From: Amorphochlora amoebiformis
Taxonomy: Eukaryota; Cercozoa; Chlorarachniophyceae
DNA: 64,000 bases
Assembly: GCA_054601695.1 (NCBI GenBank)
Contig: BAAHQB010000032.1
Coordinates: 682,001 to 746,000 of the forward strand
Direction of reading: 5' to 3'
In this document: positions 1 through 58,890 of the stretch, in pieces
How positions within the stretch are numbered: position 1 is the first letter of the stretch
How the letters are laid out: every line of letters starts with the position of its first letter
Notes under the pieces: generated by a model
Database searches by the model: none
Told to the model about the DNA's origin: nothing
What the model saw: the letters and a program-made list of their open reading frames with translations, nothing else
Program-made: the position numbers and the translations under genes

Positions 1-230
1 CCGTTGACGATATAATATATAACCGATCCTAATATAACATATATACACAAAAACCACTATAAATATATATCAGTATATAGACCCCCCCCCCCCCTGGCCC
101 TCAAGCCCCACTGAGAGGAAATCATCATATAATATATATATCGTCAAGGCACTCACACACACAAAATATATAAATAAATATAATATTCATTACACACACA
201 AGCGACCACGACCACAGTGATACAGCATAG
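1..230. other. Left-edge AT-rich sequence with a C-homopolymer
   Basis: AT-rich sequence with CA runs and a poly-C run of about 14 bases near 81-94, followed by a short stretch (ctcaagcccc) that resembles the end of the repeat copies near 19886 and 22440. It may be intron of the first gene. I see no supported exon here. Confidence 0.3.
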
Positions 231-16560
<16,330 letters not shown>

Positions 16561-16575
16561 TCACCATGCATACCC

Positions 16576-16795
16576 AGCGCTACCGTAATATTACTACGGT
16601 ATCATTTTTCCTAGCGCTACCGTAATATTACTACGGAATCATTTTTCCTAGCGCTACCGTAATATTACTACGGAATCATTTTTCCTAGCGCTACCGTAAT
16701 ATTACTACGGAATCACTTTTCCTAGCGCTACCGTAATATTACTACGGAATCACTTTTCCTAGCGCTACCGTAATATTACTACGGTATCATTCATC
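16576..16795. repeat. 37-bp minisatellite, six copies, hairpin unit
   Basis: Units start at 16576, 16613, 16650, 16687, 16724 and 16761. Each contains AGCGCT and CCGTAATATTACTACGG; the latter can pair CCGTA with TACGG around loop ATATTAC and includes TAATATTAC. First and last units extend the stem to TACCGTA/TACGGTA. The array begins 15 bases after the stop of the left-hand gene. Confidence 0.93.
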
Positions 16796-16829
16796 ACGGG
16801 ATGTGATTTAAAAGTGTAAATTGATTATC

Positions 16830-16906
16830 GGGTCAGCTCATCATGGAGTGTATGCATATGTCTAATTGGTAGTGTGTACACGTGTATACGTACTTACTGT
16901 ATGGGG

Positions 16907-16973
<67 letters not shown>

Positions 16974-17190
16974 TATATGTCGCGTCCGTATGTCTAAATC
17001 TGTAGTCGTTTGGTAATTAATTGCGTTGTATATGCCCAAATCTGTGCAAGTACTTGTTATACTAAGTTATTCATTGATTATATACAAGTTCAAACTCTTC
17101 GAATTGAATGATTGCAATGTCTAGATGTGTGTGTATATATATATATAATATTATAATCTAATAGTCTAGATAGTATATCTAGTATCTAGA

Positions 17191-17230
<40 letters not shown>

Positions 17231-17701
17231 TAGATATATATATATATATATATAATAAGCCGGACGATATACCTAAATATTATATCTAATATATATATAT
17301 ATATATACAATGGTATCCGTATCTAAATATACACTAAATACATATGAAGTTATATAATAAATTACTCTGAGTCAGACTTCAAGCCTATGCTAGTATGATA
17401 CTATGAATACTAGATATATACGCTCTAATATCAGCGGCTGAGTGCATAAACAAGCTGGAAATGTGACGGAGTAGTCTGGAACGTAGAATGACAGAGTCTG
17501 ATAACCTAGAAAACCCTAGAACCTTTTCAAATCAGAAATTGCGTATCATGGTACGGTAATGGTTACATGATAACTTACATCGATCAGAGTCAAATATAGA
17601 GTTGCTAGCGTGTATTCTAGGAATTAGAACTTCATTACAACACTCAAAGTAGATCCGTCCGATAGTATATATATATATATATATATATATTTATACTACG
17701 C

Positions 17702-17763
<62 letters not shown>

Positions 17764-17850
17764 ATATGTATATGTAACAATTATATTATGTATACTGTAG
17801 TATATATATATATATATCATATATATACATATATATATATATATATACTA

Positions 17851-17888
<38 letters not shown>

Positions 17889-17905
17889 CATGTATACATA
17901 TACGT

Positions 17906-17938
<33 letters not shown>

Positions 17939-18065
17939 ATTATATATGTATATATATATATATATATACATATACAATCATATATATATATATATATATA
18001 ATACGTATACGCTACGTACATATATATATATATAATATATATATATATATGTATGTATATATACT

Positions 18066-18107
<42 letters not shown>

Positions 18108-18230
18108 TATATATACATATACATACACTCGTACATACATACATACATATACATAAATATACATATAACATAGGGTAAAGTTGGGCCGCCAACTTAGCTA
18201 TAATATACAGGCTTACGGTCGGATGCTACC
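16830..18230. other. Intergenic sequence, no gene seen
   Basis: TA tracts alternate with unique sequence (about 16980-17660) rich in ctag and gtac tetramers. No open frame with plausible splice borders stood out. Confidence 0.5.
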
Positions 18231-18660
18231 CCTAACCCTAACTCTACTCCCAGAGTCAATGTCCCCGGGCCATGACATATTGAATAATCACATATCATAA
18301 CCCTGACCCTAACCCAAATCTTATCCTTAATCCTAACCCTAACTCGAGTCTAAAGCCTAACCCTAACCCGACTCTAACCCCTGTGTCTTTTTCTCGCTTT
18401 CTCTTTCTCATTCTCTCTCTTTTTTCTCTCTTTCTCTCGCTCTTTCTCTCTCTCTTTCTCTCTCTTTCTCTCTCTTTCTCTCTTTGAGTTTAAGGTAGGG
18501 AACCATGATAGCTATAAGCTTAGGGCTGGCGTCATCCTAGCTACGAGTAGGGTTAAGGTGGGTAATCTTAGCTATAGGGTTCGGGTTGGCTCCATCTCTG
18601 CCAAAGGGTTAGGGTCGGACGTCATCATAGCTGTAAAGTTAGGGCATCACCTTGGATGAA
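18230..18660. repeat. Degenerate telomeric sequence, CT tract and GGGTTA-like repeat
   Basis: Scattered CCCTAA variants to 18370, a CT/TTTCTC tract at 18384-18484, then repeated agggtt...atcttagct motifs. Similar motifs recur at 21235-21470. Confidence 0.6.
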
Positions 18661-18869
18661 TATGTATGTATGTATATATATATATATATGTATATATATA
18701 TGTATATATATATATACATATATATTATATTCATACATACATACGTACATATTCTATAACATTGAAGAGAAGCGAAACGCGAGACTGAAGAAGCGAGAGA
18801 TATATATATCCTTCCAATACGGTCCGAGCATATGTGAAACCATCAGATAAAGCATGTATACGTTGGCGT

Positions 18870-19980
18870 AAGTCGTACACGTGTGGTGTATATTTCTCGT
18901 ACGACCTGTGACACGACCCACTTTACAAATGGCAATTTCCTGCGAGTTCATACAAGATGTGTAAATCTCTCAGAATAAAAATTGCAGTAGCTTTTTCAAA
19001 AATATGTGCATCACTGGAGTTACGTACCCATGTACATATGTGAGAGAGCTACATACTGACGTGCACGGTGCACGAGTGTGTCATGAATACTGCTCACCGG
19101 TATATTTGGCACGCCATCATGTGTCCTCTCAGCGAACACACAGCTGTTTTACAAAGAATAGTGCATACAACAGGATCAAATCTGACGTGAGATTCACAGC
19201 ACAATACGAGGTCTCCGCTACCGGAGTTGTAAACGGGCTTAAGAATGAAGCCCACATCACTTCACAAACCACTTTTCGGAAGCTACCAAACCCTCGCTGT
19301 GGCCTTTCGAACCCTCGGTGAACACAAAGTTGTTTTAAAGGGGATCATACGTACAACCAGATCGAAGGAAAGTACGAAATTCACGAACACGTGGTCGCCG
19401 ACATCGGGGCTGTAAAGTTCATTGTAAACGGGCTTAAGAATGAAGCCCGAATCACTTCGCAGACCACTTTTGGGGAGCTACCTACTAAATTTATGCAGCC
19501 TCACCCTGTGTTAAACGAACTCTCAGTTGAATGTTCTGTTTATTTATAGTGTTTTTCTCTGGTTACACGCATAAATCCAGAGGGTTTGCGCCGTTGTTAC
19601 ACGGGAATAAGGCTGGGTTTTAGGGGCGGGGCCTCTGTTGAATTTTTTGGAATATCTAGTATTAGATTTTTCGAAAGTGAAGTATTAATACTAGAAAGGA
19701 CCTCTAATACTCAAATTCGTAGTATTAAGCTCTTAAAAGTATATATTAGTTTAATAGTATTACTGGCTTTTCATTAACGCCTACGGTAAAGCTTAATGCT
19801 ATTACGAGATTTATTAGAGGGTATTATTTCAAGCGAACTTTTCTCCTGACATTGTTTCTGATGAGGCTCGATCCTTGGCCTTTCAACCCCCCCCCCCCCC
19901 CCCCCTTTTTCTCAAGCCCCCCATTACTCGTGGAGACCCACAACCTGGAGATTATCTCTTCGCTTTATAAATGTAAATGT

Positions 19981-20017
<37 letters not shown>

Positions 20018-20175
20018 CATGTATGTATGTGTATATGTGTATATATATGTATATATATATATATATATATTGTATATATAATTACATATGTATGTGTGCT
20101 CTATTTCTCATTAAGCGGAAAATTGTCGGCTAAAATTTTGAAGGAAAGACGCAATTGTGTGACACGTACATGTAT
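18870..20175 (+). repeat. Dispersed repeat, copy 1
   Basis: Matches 21480-22600 in the same order: a stretch around cacacgtgt and cgacccac, two internal ~190-bp units each with a GGGCTT...AAGCCC hairpin (near 19235 and 19430), a CTAATA-rich AT stretch, a poly-C run with ctcaagcccc, then ctcattaag...gaaagacgcaa. Family not recognised. No long open frame is shared by the copies. Confidence 0.75.
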
Positions 20176-20205
20176 TAGAATTGTAAGTATACTAATTTGG
20201 ATTCA

Positions 20206-21100
<895 letters not shown>

Positions 21101-21479
21101 AAGCTGGCGCCCAACTTAATCCGATTTTTTAAATCAATCATAACATACCTAAGGTCGCCCCAATACTTTCACCCTATTTATACACTGTTCAACAAGAAAA
21201 TTCAACGTAATTATAGAATATTCTAACTGTACATGTATAGGGTGCCTTGAAGTGTCATCTTAGCCATAGGGTTTCGGGGCGCCATCTTAGCTATGATAGG
21301 GTTACCCAAACAAGAGCGCTACTTTAGCTGTAGGATTAAGTTGAGGCTATAAATTGTGATATAAGGTTAGCGCTACCTTCTAGGGTTATGAATTCATAGC
21401 TGTGGGGTTAAAGTGGGCATCACATTAGGCATATAGAGGTTAAGGTGGGGGGCCCACCTTAGCTGCACGGCGGATGGAC

Positions 21480-22596
21480 ATACACGTGTAAATAATACGA
21501 CCCACGACAATTGGCAGTTATTGGGCCGTGAGTCCAATGGTGAGAACTATACAACTGTGTTGCATGTACATAAGGTGTATCACTGGTGTTACGCACCCAC
21601 GGACATACTTACTGACGGTGTGCACAAGGATGGTGAACAACATTGTACAAGTGGCCAGCATGAATAAATTTACTGCTCGGAGGTACCCCTGCGAACACAC
21701 AACTGTTTTTTTACAGAGTATCGGGCATACATGTTCAACACGTGGTCTCCGCCACCGAGGTTGTAACCAGACCTAAGAATGAAGCCTAAATCACTTCACA
21801 AACCACTTTTCGGGAATTACAATTGTACTAAGCAGCCTCGCTGTCGACCCCTCGGCGAACACAGAGTTGTTTTAAAAGACAATATCATGCATACAACTAT
21901 GAAATTCAGGACACGTGGTCGCCGACATCGGGGCTGTAAAGTTCAGTGTAAACGGGCTTAAGAATGAAGCCCAAAGCACGTCCCAGACCACTTTTGGGGG
22001 AGCTACGTACTATGCAGCCTCACTGTGTGTTAAATAAATTCAAGTTGAATTTTTAGTTCTCCGGTTACACGCTGAGGCCTGAGGATTTTGCGGCCTAGGG
22101 TGCCGATGGAAGGTCTGAGGGTAGTTGTTACACGGGTTTTAGGGTGATGGCCTCGGATCTTGCGAAATTGAATTCTGGGAATATCTAGTATTAGACTTTC
22201 GGAAGTGATAGATTTTGATACTAAAATTGACCTCTAATACTACGAATTCGTAGTATTAAACCCTCTAAATGTACGTATTAGTTGTAATAATACCCTCTAA
22301 TATTCTTATTAATATTATTAAGCTTTACGATCGCTTTTAATGAAATATGTCATAACCTCTATGGGGCTAACCTGTAAGGCTCTAACAGCATTCTCCTGAC
22401 AATTTTTCTTCAGTCCCGTTCCTTTGACTGCTTTCCATCCCCCTCCCTCCTCCCTTTTTCCCGAGCCCCCTACATCTGTAGAGACCCTCAATCTTGAGGA
22501 TATGTTGATATCTCTATTTTATCTGTTTTCTCATTAAGTGGAAGGTTATGGGTTAAAAATGTGTAAGAAAGACGCAACATACATACATGACATGTA

Positions 22597-22600
<4 letters not shown>
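21480..22600 (+). repeat. Dispersed repeat, copy 2
   Basis: Diverged direct copy of 18870-20175 with the same internal duplication (about 21760 and 21946), the same hairpin motif and the same flank order. Several indels separate the copies. Confidence 0.75.
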
Positions 22601-22649
<49 letters not shown>

Positions 22650-22700
22650 CATATACACACACATATATACATATACACATACACATATATATATATACAC

Positions 22701-22749
<49 letters not shown>

Positions 22750-22784
22750 TATACATATATATATATTACGTTAATCCAATCCAA

Positions 22785-23050
22785 TTGTCATGCAAATCGC
22801 TCATTTGCTGCCAAATCGTGTCGACTCCCTCTTCCCCCCCCCAAGTCCTCAGGGAGCCGTAACGGCTTCTTAATCCCAACCGTTTCAGTCTCAGTAACGG
22901 GTTCTTGACTCTCTTTTAGTAGCGGCGTAGAAATACTCATATTTGGTTTGAAGGTGTGGGAAAGTGCTGATATTGGTCTGATTTAGGTAATTTTATAGCA
23001 TAAATTTTGCACGTGTACATGAATGTAATCGTAATGTACGTATACATATT
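22785..23050. other. Unique island, no clear gene
   Basis: Contains a near-perfect hairpin AGCCGT-A-ACGGCT at about 22854 and a C run. On the minus strand a short open end ([12 protein letters not shown], stop) could be part of a terminal exon, but I found no partner exon. Confidence 0.3.
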
Positions 23051-23104
23051 TATGTATTCTCATGGTTCATCGAATTATTATTTCGTAAATGTACAGTGGT
23101 ATAA

Positions 23105-23455
23105 TGTATGTATGTATGTATCATAATGTATGTGTTTATGCGTGAATGTGTGTATATATGTATGTATGTATGTATGCATGTATGTATGTATGTGTTTATG
23201 TGTGAACGTGTGTATGTATGTATGCATGTATGTATGCATGTATGTATGTATGTTTGTATGTATGTATGCATGTATGTATGTACGTATGTATGTATGTATT
23301 CAGGTATGTACGTATGCAGGTATGTATGTATGTATGTATGTATGTATGTTTGTATGTATGTGTGTATGTGTTTATGTATGAATATATTTATGTATGTATG
23401 TATTTATTTATGTATGTATAGGTTTATGTATGTATGTGTGTATGTATGTATGTAT
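23105..23455. repeat. (GTAT)n tetranucleotide tract
   Basis: About 350 bp of ATGTATGT units with GCATG, GTGT and TTTATG variants, then a TA tract. Confidence 0.93.
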
Positions 23456-23468
23456 GATATATATATAT

Positions 23469-23513
<45 letters not shown>

Positions 23514-23584
23514 ACATATACTTAGGTATATACATCACAAGCGGTATTCAGGTTATAAGACTATATATTAAAGCAAATATATAC

Positions 23585-23629
<45 letters not shown>

Positions 23630-23837
23630 ATTAGTAACAATGCCTAACTAGAACGAAATATGTACACGACGAATAGATAACATCAATATATATACATATA
23701 TATATATATACATATATATACATATATGTATACATAAATTTATTTATTTTCATATTTATCCATGTAAATTATATGAAATTACATACATGTATACACTCCA
23801 ATACTTACGTACATATACTTAAGGTATTATCTAAATG

Positions 23838-23883
<46 letters not shown>

Positions 23884-24039
23884 CGTATGTATTATAATGT
23901 ATATATATACACATATATACGCATATATACATATATATACATATGTACATTATGTACTTTGTGGACCGTAACCTGCAGGAAATACATGTATATAGATACA
24001 TATATCATATATAGTATATGATTATATATATACTAGCGG

Positions 24040-24103
<64 letters not shown>

Positions 24104-24159
24104 GTATATAATGATACATTTACATATATGTGTATATATACTATATTCATCACAAGGCC

Positions 24160-24316
24160 AGAATCCTACGAAGACGTCAGAAAGGGGAATCGGAGGTCCC
24201 ACTCAACTAGAAGTAGATTCAAGACGAAAACAGTAGCCCGTACCAAGGCCAAATTTGTTAAGGCATATATATGTACACAAAGCAAAAGTCACCGTCAGCC
24301 TGCAGGATCTAGATGA
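24160..24316 (+). CDS. Possible small basic exon or ORF, doubtful
   Basis: An open frame after an AG at about 24158 reads PESYEDVRKGNRR... and ends in TGA at 24316, rich in Lys, Arg and Ser. It lies between TA tracts and has no recognised family or partner exon. The minus strand is also partly open here. Confidence 0.2.
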
Positions 24317-24822
24317 TGTGAGACCTATTTACGACTGATCCGGTTCCATATTTACTTCTCATGACAAGTCATTTGGATTGCTAATTACTGCATACTAGGC
24401 GTAAATATATCTAGTGGAAATCATAGAATAAAATCTATGTTACACTAGTTAAAATTACATACACAAATTGTGTGCACAATGTTACACAATATTATTCACA
24501 TTTTCTCGTGACGGCCAATGACTTGACAACCTAAATGCAATAATAACATATCCCACATATACACACACATATGTAACATATGTTCCATAGTAACAACGAA
24601 CGATGTTCCAGATTGCCTCTTTGCAATATTGTGAAGAATGAAGGAAAGCCTCTAATACTTCACACAACTTCGACATACAACACACCAAATCCGATGAATG
24701 CGTCTATCGATAATGTAGATATTCACACCAGCCAAGGTCTCTAAAATCCAGACACAAGGCATTGATTCTGATCCAGTACTACGTCCTATCTGATACGTCT
24801 CCCGCATCAAAAAAAAATGCCT

Positions 24823-25170
24823 TCACAAGCGGATGGGACGGTCCAGCAGCGCGAAGGACACGAAGGATATGAACTGACTCATTCTCCTCTCTTTGTCACA
24901 GCCAGCCTTGCTCGCCATCAAACATTTCACAAGGCCGCGGCCAACCTTGCTTCGGGTGCCCAAGCCTAATGCCTTGACAAGCTTTCGCGCCATTTTTCGT
25001 TTACAGGCGGGATGCATCCTAGCGAAGGTGAAGAAGTAATCCACGAGTCTTCGGAGGTCGTCGTCTGGAAGCATCGAGTAGGCCTCGACCTGCAGGCGGT
25101 CGGGCTCGGAGGCTTCGTTGCTCGGGGATGGGGTGGTCATGACAGATGGTTGAACTTTGAAATGGGACAT
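24823..25170 (-). CDS. Small unknown basic protein, single exon
   Basis: Open frame of 115 codons. The second Met (MTTPSPSNEASEPD, codon 11, at 25140) is the likelier start, because a TATAAATA motif lies only about 10-20 bases upstream of the first ATG and would place transcription start near it. The protein has a Ser/Pro/Glu N-terminus, a Leu-Arg-rich helix-like middle (DDDLRRLVDYFFTFARMH), a very basic segment (CKRKMARKLVKALGLG) and a hydrophobic C-terminus. No family recognised. Unlike its surroundings, this 2-kb island has no microsatellite and normal mixed codon use, which supports a real gene. Confidence 0.5.
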   Translation of the reverse strand: MSHFKVQPSVMTTPSPSNEASEPDRLQVEAYSMLPDDDLRRLVDYFFTFARMHPACKRKMARKLVKALGLGTRSKVGRGLVKCLMASKAGCDKERRMSQFISFVSFALLDRPIRL

Positions 25171-25609
25171 GGGCCCTGGTATTTATACATGGACGGTTTC
25201 ATGCTGGTCATTTGTGCGGGAAATGATTTTTTTTGCGTGACGTATCCCCATGTATTCTCAATATACGTTACATCACGCCATGTAACGAATAACGTACGTG
25301 ACAGACCCCCATGTAACTATCCACAACGTCATTCGTGACACGACCCAGAGTAGCACGGCTTCGTTTCGCTGAAATTTGTCCATTTTCGGAGCACTATTTC
25401 TGGTGATATCATCTAAATAAACATTTGTGATGATAATATTTGGGTGATATTGCCTAATAATTGTAAATACCGTACCCAGGTTTTTGCGCTCTAAAGGATG
25501 AATTTGGGTGAAACCACATGTCGAGCAGGCCAACGTCGTCAAGCAGTCGCAAAATTGACGCGCCGTGGTCAGTTCCCAAACACGCGCGGCCCTTCCACTA
25601 ACCCCCGCC
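25171..25609. promoter_or_regulatory. Shared upstream region of two divergent small genes
   Basis: 439 bp between a minus-strand start (25170/25140) and a plus-strand start (25610). It holds TATAAATA on the minus strand (about 25179-25187) and several ACGT-centred motifs between 25236 and 25340 (gtgacgta, atacgttacatcacg, acgtacgtgac, acgtcattcgtgac) that could be factor sites. Confidence 0.35.
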
Positions 25610-26076
25610 ATGTCCGACGACCTTCTGACCCGCCTCTCCCTCCCCGATCGCAGGTGTTGTGAACTGATCCTTCTAGACCTTCTCCGGCGCCGGAATACGA
25701 TTTTTTTTTTCAACTTTTTGAGCTTGGACGCAGAAATCCTTTAGTTTTGGGACGGTTCACGTGCTGTGTTTCGTATTTTCGTTTTCACCCTTTTGAGACA
25801 TATTCTTCAACCCCCTGCAGTCGCGAGACCGAAATCGACGATCCGTGGTGGTGCGACAATTGGACCCCCCATCCTGCCCTGGGCTCCAACCGACCTGGTA
25901 GCCGTCCAGCCGTTCCGCTGTCCCTTCGAAACTTGTCTGCACATCGGGTCGCGTCCGTCCGCTCCCCGAGTCGAGCAAACGCGGGAAGGAGCCGAGTCAA
26001 GCCTAGTGGTCACCTGGGCTTCTTCAGCTGGAACGACATGAACACGTCGTCATCAAATTCTACGTCAGCCGAATAG
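25610..26076 (+). CDS. Small unknown protein, two exons
   Basis: Exon 1 is 25610-25653, starting gccATG and reading MSDDLLTRLSLPDR. Exon 2 is 25821-26076, ending GFFSWNDMNTSSSNSTSAE and TAG. The intron starts GTGTTG, ends CCCCCTGCAG, and keeps the frame, giving 99 aa. The second exon is rich in Ser, Arg and Pro and contains DDPWWCDNW. Family not recognised. Other frames over the same DNA are also open on both strands, so the assignment rests on the good start context, the splice borders and the AATAAA that follows at 26279. Confidence 0.45.
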
Positions 26077-26813
26077 AAACCGGTACGTCGCCTTGCCACG
26101 TGACCTAGGTGCTTCACGCGCGGCTGCGACCTTTTGGGGGTGGGTTTGTAGTTCTAGGGGTGCTAGCGAAGTCCTTTCAGTCAACACTTGGAGATTCTGC
26201 GGGCGGGATTTGTAAACTGTACGTAGAGTAGTGTCCCGCATTCGTGTGTCGTCGATCAGTGTTCAGTTAAAAACTTTTAATAAAACGGTGAAATTCTTAT
26301 CGATCTTGTTCTAATTTGTGAATGCACGCGGGGTGAACATGACATTGGGCTCAGCACGTGTGTTAAGGATAACAAAACCGCGACCATAGGAGTTGTAGTA
26401 TTTCTAGTATTTTATAAAATTAATGAGTCAATCTAGTCAGCCTAGTCAGTGGCAGAGTCACTACGGTAAGGTGACACTTGTACTAGTTGTAGCGTATATC
26501 GTATATCTTCAATAGCTCAATGTCTAGAATGTGAACTTACATGTAATGATTATGAATATTCGATCTATACAACTAACTTGAAATATAGACTTATAGTATC
26601 ATGTTAAAATAGCTTAATCATTACGGTAACGTCTAGACGTGTTGCGTGTTGAACTCATAATTATGATATACCGTATACTAGTGACTATATCTAGTGCCAC
26701 AGTATCCGCATGAGCTTACGTAGTACCAGTTAAATCATATCTGAGTCCGCGCATAATAATTATAAGGAAATTTCACCTTCGAATTCGACAGCTACGTACG
26801 TACGCCGGCGCCA
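26077..26813. other. Spacer between convergent genes
   Basis: Mixed-composition sequence without microsatellites between the plus-strand gene ending at 26076 and the ALAD stop at 26814. From about 26390 it is rich in ctag, gtac and similar tetramers. No gene seen. Confidence 0.5.
26279..26284 (+). terminator. Polyadenylation-signal-like AATAAA
   Basis: AATAAA about 200 bases after the TAG of the two-exon gene at 25610-26076. Confidence 0.35.
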
Positions 26814-41775
<14,962 letters not shown>

Positions 41776-42204
41776 CTTGTCCCGCTCAAAAAATTCGCAA
41801 AACCCTCTCTTTCCGACCGCCTGTGACCCCCCCCCGCCCGAAAAAATAAAAGAATTGTAAGAAGCACGGCAACAATTTGAGTCACTAGAGCTCTCCTTCT
41901 TCAATTCTGTTTCCCCCCCGTCCCAATTTTGACCAAAATCGGGCTCGGGCGTCTCCGAAAGGCAATCATTATCTCTAGGCTCTGGTAATAGATCATAGAT
42001 ATCCAAAATATCAATATTACGATATCATGAAACGTGATATACGCATATGTCACAAAGTGAGAATATCCCAATTTTAATATGTAGAATATTCCAATTTCAA
42101 TATATCAACTAGGTCCACCCAATCCCGGCACTGATGGGTTCTACTTTCAAACCCCGCTACTAACGGCAAAAGAGAAGCTGCCTGACACTCGCAAGACCCA
42201 TACC
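41776..42204. promoter_or_regulatory. Probable shared ALAD-UROD upstream region
   Basis: 429 bp separate the two starts, with no microsatellite. It includes two related motifs, agaatatcccaatttt and agaatattccaatttc (about 42060-42100), a C run near 41828, and open minus-strand sequence that may be ALAD 5' UTR or coding. Head-to-head arrangement suggests bidirectional transcription; no TATA box is obvious. Confidence 0.45.
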
Positions 42205-56631
<14,427 letters not shown>

Positions 56632-57058
56632 AGCTCGCCCCGAAAAAATAAATTTAATCGCAAATATCTTCCCACTTTTATTATTTCGGGAGAAGGGCTA
56701 CTTGGGGGACGCGTTAGAGAGAGATTTGAGGTGTGATCGGTTAGTTACGGGATTAGAACGAGAATCCCCGGTGGTGACGACTTGATAACCGTGACGTTAC
56801 CGCGTGTTCGATTTCGAGGGGGGTGAGATAGGGAGAGAATGAAATTATATACTAGAAAAAGGCATATATTATATATTTAGACTGAAAGCGAGTAAATAAG
56901 AAAGAAAAAAGAAAAAAAAAAGAAAAAGTATGGAAAAAAAAAGAAAAAAGTATAGGAAAAAAAAAGAAAAAGTATGGAAAAAAAGGGGGAAAATTAGTCG
57001 AATATTGTTCCAATTTCTAGAATGCAAATGCGTATATACTCATACGTTTTACATATAA

Positions 57059-57103
<45 letters not shown>

Positions 57104-57108
57104 TATAC

Positions 57109-57148
<40 letters not shown>

Positions 57149-57180
57149 CTTCATATAATACCCTCTATTCTCCCAAACCC
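56632..57180. other. UROD 3' flank, A-rich repeat
   Basis: Unique sequence to about 56840, then A-rich units (gaaaaagtatggaaaaaaa) near 56900-56990 and a TA tract. No gene seen. Confidence 0.5.
56647..56652 (+). terminator. AATAAA shortly after the UROD stop
   Basis: AATAAA starts 16 bases after the TAG at 56629-56631; a possible polyadenylation signal. Confidence 0.4.
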
Positions 57181-57213
57181 CTATCTCTCATTCTCTCCCT
57201 TGAATCCCTATCA

Positions 57214-57345
57214 GCGGCAAATTCATTGGGCATCGCCATGTTAGAATCTGCGTGTGCGGTGACGACAGTCATGACCACCATCCCTAGAGCCCCAAAACCT
57301 ATCGGCGGCCAGCCTTATAACCTCATGGCGCTATTAGCTATATAG
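57214..57345. other. Ambiguous exon-like island
   Basis: On the plus strand a pyrimidine-rich run ends in ccctatcag, a good acceptor, followed by an open frame to the TAG at 57343-57345. On the minus strand, after an AG near 57305, the frame FGALGMVVMTVVTAHADSNM... is also open to a stop. Strand and gene cannot be decided. Confidence 0.25.
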
Positions 57346-57541
57346 GAGTGTATGTATCTATCTATCGATGCAAGCGTCTGTTGTTAGTTGAGGCCGCCAT
57401 CTGTATACATTAAAATTGCACGTGTGCATATCATTTTTGCGTTGTGTGGCTGTCTGTTGTAGCTATCAAGCAATGGGTTCGTGTATACCTTTTTTTGGGG
57501 GTTGGTAGTGTGTGTAGGTGTGTTTTAGTTATTTATGTATG

Positions 57542-57592
<51 letters not shown>

Positions 57593-57608
57593 TACAATAT
57601 AATATATA

Positions 57609-57649
<41 letters not shown>

Positions 57650-57653
<4 letters not shown>

Positions 57654-58548
57654 AGTATGTAAATGTGTACACATATAATCATGATATATCATAGTATATA
57701 CTAGTCAAACTACCATCTATCCATCTAATTATACTTTTGTAGTACTGTACTAGTACAAGTATAGAAGAATTCTAGATACTAGTATATATACTGCAGAGTC
57801 TGAGGCTCGTACGTACGTATAACGTATACCATGATAGATTCGTGTACCTAAACCTGCGAGTTTTATGCAATTGCAGAGCGCCGGCTGGGTCAGTCCGATG
57901 ACTCCGATCTGATCTATCTGATGCGCATTCACATGCCGGCGCCTTGGTCGCGGTTAACGCGGTCGCGGTCTAGGCGGCCGCGGAGCTACACACTCGCATA
58001 AATTACGCGATCATGAGTATCAATTCGTATCATGCGTATATACGTATACGTGTGCGCACCGTAATGTACTATATGTATAAGTACGTACGTGCACAGAAGT
58101 ACGCCTTGTGGCACAAGTTAGACAAGGAAATGATGAACTATTACCTAGCCAAGCACTATCTATGACCGTGTATAGCGACTATAGCCTAGACTCGAGCTCA
58201 GCACTAGCGCGGATCCGACTCGAACTTCAGAAGTACGTACGTGCGTATATCAATTACGGTGAACGCGTTTTAGTATACGTATAATATGTCCAGGCGGCAA
58301 ACGATAACATCCTCACGTATCTAGGTATACGTACTACGGAGGGCTAGTGACTATGCTAGTCCAGTAGTATGTGACCGCAGCTAGCTACAGGCTACAGCCG
58401 GGCTATCAATGGATCAATGATTACGACAATCTGGTACAGTATTCATGTCAAATACTAGAATAGACTAAAGTGTGAACTTCAATGTATTATATATATCTAG
58501 TTATATGTATGTATACCTAGTATGTATATGTAGTATATATATCTAGAT

Positions 58549-58560
<12 letters not shown>
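57650..58560. other. Spacer rich in CTAG and GTAC tetramers
   Basis: Non-repetitive 900 bp between convergent genes with unusually many ctag, gtac, acgt and tacgta motifs. An open stretch near 58100-58290 has no start and no recognised family. Confidence 0.45.
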
Positions 58561-58592
<32 letters not shown>

Positions 58593-58657
58593 TCTAGGCT
58601 GAATAACATCAGAACATATAAATACTCGTAATTACAACTCATAACCACCAACTACAT

Positions 58658-58741
<84 letters not shown>

Positions 58742-58890
58742 CTGGATAACATAAGAACATATAAATACTACATACATACATAGTTATTTCGGGCAAAGAA
58801 ATTTAATCTCTCGAAAATCTCCAAAAATACAATACGAAGGCCTAGATCTATATATCTACATCGAAAACTAGAATTTTCTTGCAAATTTCG

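Noticed and set aside
23108-23647. Cys-Met-Tyr-Val repeat protein
   Set aside because: Translation of the GTAT tetranucleotide tract.
25273-25713. Minus-strand 146-codon open frame
   Set aside because: Overlaps the likely promoter and first exon of the plus-strand gene; it begins with a poly-Lys run from a T homopolymer and lacks a domain.
58100-58290. Open stretch recalling a copia-type retrotransposon (RLVAQ)
   Set aside because: The match is only a few residues, there is no start or further domain, and the region is a low-information spacer.
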